Shown: in pieces, positions 63,787 through 64,000 of the stretch | How the letters are laid out: every line of letters begins with the position of its first letter | Position numbering within the stretch: position 1 is the stretch's first letter | Assembly (NCBI RefSeq): GCF_040744945.1 | Contig: NZ_CP160453.1 | Span: 1,240,001-1,304,000 of the forward strand | Origin: Saccharothrix sp. HUAS TT1 | Lineage (GTDB): Bacteria > Actinomycetota > Actinomycetes > Mycobacteriales > Pseudonocardiaceae | Reading direction: 5' to 3' | DNA: 64,000 nucleotides | Translations under genes and position numbers: made by a program | The notes under the pieces: model-generated | Databases searched by the model: none | What the model was told of the DNA's origin: nothing | What the model saw: the letters and a program-made list of their open reading frames with translations, nothing else

Positions 63787-64000
63787 TCAGGAGGGCGAGA
63801 CGTGAGGTTCGTCTCGTGCCAGGTCGAGGAATGGCGTCAGGGCGGCCGGGTTGCGGAGGGCGTCCAGGCTGACGGCGCGCTCCGGCGGGGTGCCGGCCAG
63901 GATCTTCTTCACCGGCACCTCGCACTTCTTGCCGTTCAGGGTCCTGGGGATCTCCTGAACGGCCACGAAGCGGTTCGGCACGTGCCGCGGGGACAGGTTG
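63787..64000 (-). CDS. aacS: acetoacetyl-CoA synthetase, C-terminal fragment (continues beyond the window)
   Basis: The frame is open to the window edge. It encodes the last 70 residues of an AMP-forming acyl-CoA ligase: NLSPRHVPNRFVAVQEIPRT, then LNGKKCEVPVKKILAG with the catalytic Lys of the A10 motif, and an ALRNPAALTPFLDLARD tail that is specific to acetoacetate-CoA ligases rather than acetyl-CoA synthetases. The enzyme activates acetoacetate for ketone-body or lipid metabolism. Confidence 0.85.
   Translation of the reverse strand, partial: NLSPRHVPNRFVAVQEIPRTLNGKKCEVPVKKILAGTPPERAVSLDALRNPAALTPFLDLARDEPHVSPS

Overview
The window is a chromosomal stretch of a very high-GC actinomycete. 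GTG starts are common, many genes appear to be transcribed without a leader, and there is an AfsR-type SARP regulator, a mycobacterial-type SOS box, an IdeR/DmdR-type iron box and a small SRP RNA. Gene content and protein style point to the Pseudonocardiales (a Saccharothrix/Lentzea/Actinosynnema-like organism), but this is inference from sequence style, not a measured phylogeny. There is no CRISPR array, insertion sequence, prophage, rRNA operon or multi-gene biosynthetic cluster. Most of the window is core genome with small accessory islands.

Layout. 0-4.6 kb: end of an HSL-type esterase, catalase with a Fur-family (CatR-like) regulator, an MFS permease and a TPMT-like methyltransferase. 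4.6-13 kb: gluconokinase, the aspartate pathway pair asd-lysC (lysC has a probable internal start for a beta subunit), a PIG-V-like membrane glycosyltransferase coupled to a nitroreductase-family protein, two paralogous small membrane proteins, and leuA preceded by a leucine-codon leader peptide and attenuator. 13-16.9 kb: a secreted protein, a DedA-like protein, and two regulator/target pairs (TetR with a TIGR03086-type protein; HxlR with an SDR), each with a visible inverted-repeat operator. 16.9-22.7 kb: a five-gene peptide ABC importer (dppABCDF order). 22.9-26.2 kb: a large AfsR-like regulator. 26.3-30.1 kb: the ffs-dnaX-ybaB-recR-kinase block.

30.2-35.6 kb: small secreted SH3-like proteins, an iron-controlled siderophore-binding lipoprotein, tRNA-Ser(GGA), and a large secreted nuclease next to a perfect SOS box and tRNA-Ser(CGA). 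35.7-43.9 kb: tadA and its partner, an M20 amidohydrolase, tyrA (behind two DnaA-box-like sites), two paralogous membrane-anchored FN3-like proteins and a thiolase. 43.9-48.4 kb: a possible small RNA, a DUF3800-like protein, a glycolipid-binding-domain protein coupled to an unlisted 29-codon gene, a thioester (TQXA) sortase-anchored surface protein, and a solitary C5 cytosine methyltransferase bordered by palindromes. 48.5-54.6 kb: an ATP-grasp ligase, an NAD epimerase, RNase Z, a serine hydrolase and an XRE regulator with a C2H2-like finger.

54.6-64 kb is the most accessory-looking part: a lower-GC region with an orphan Cys-containing protein, a GH87 alpha-1,3-glucanase, an operon of a small two-helix membrane protein and two ECF sigma factors, an HNH endonuclease with a zinc ribbon, a flavin amine oxidase fused to a cyclic-nucleotide-binding-like domain, tRNA-Arg(ACG), tRNA-Ser(GCT) and the 3' end of acetoacetyl-CoA synthetase. 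Almost every convergent gene pair is separated by a long perfect GC hairpin that probably terminates both transcripts.
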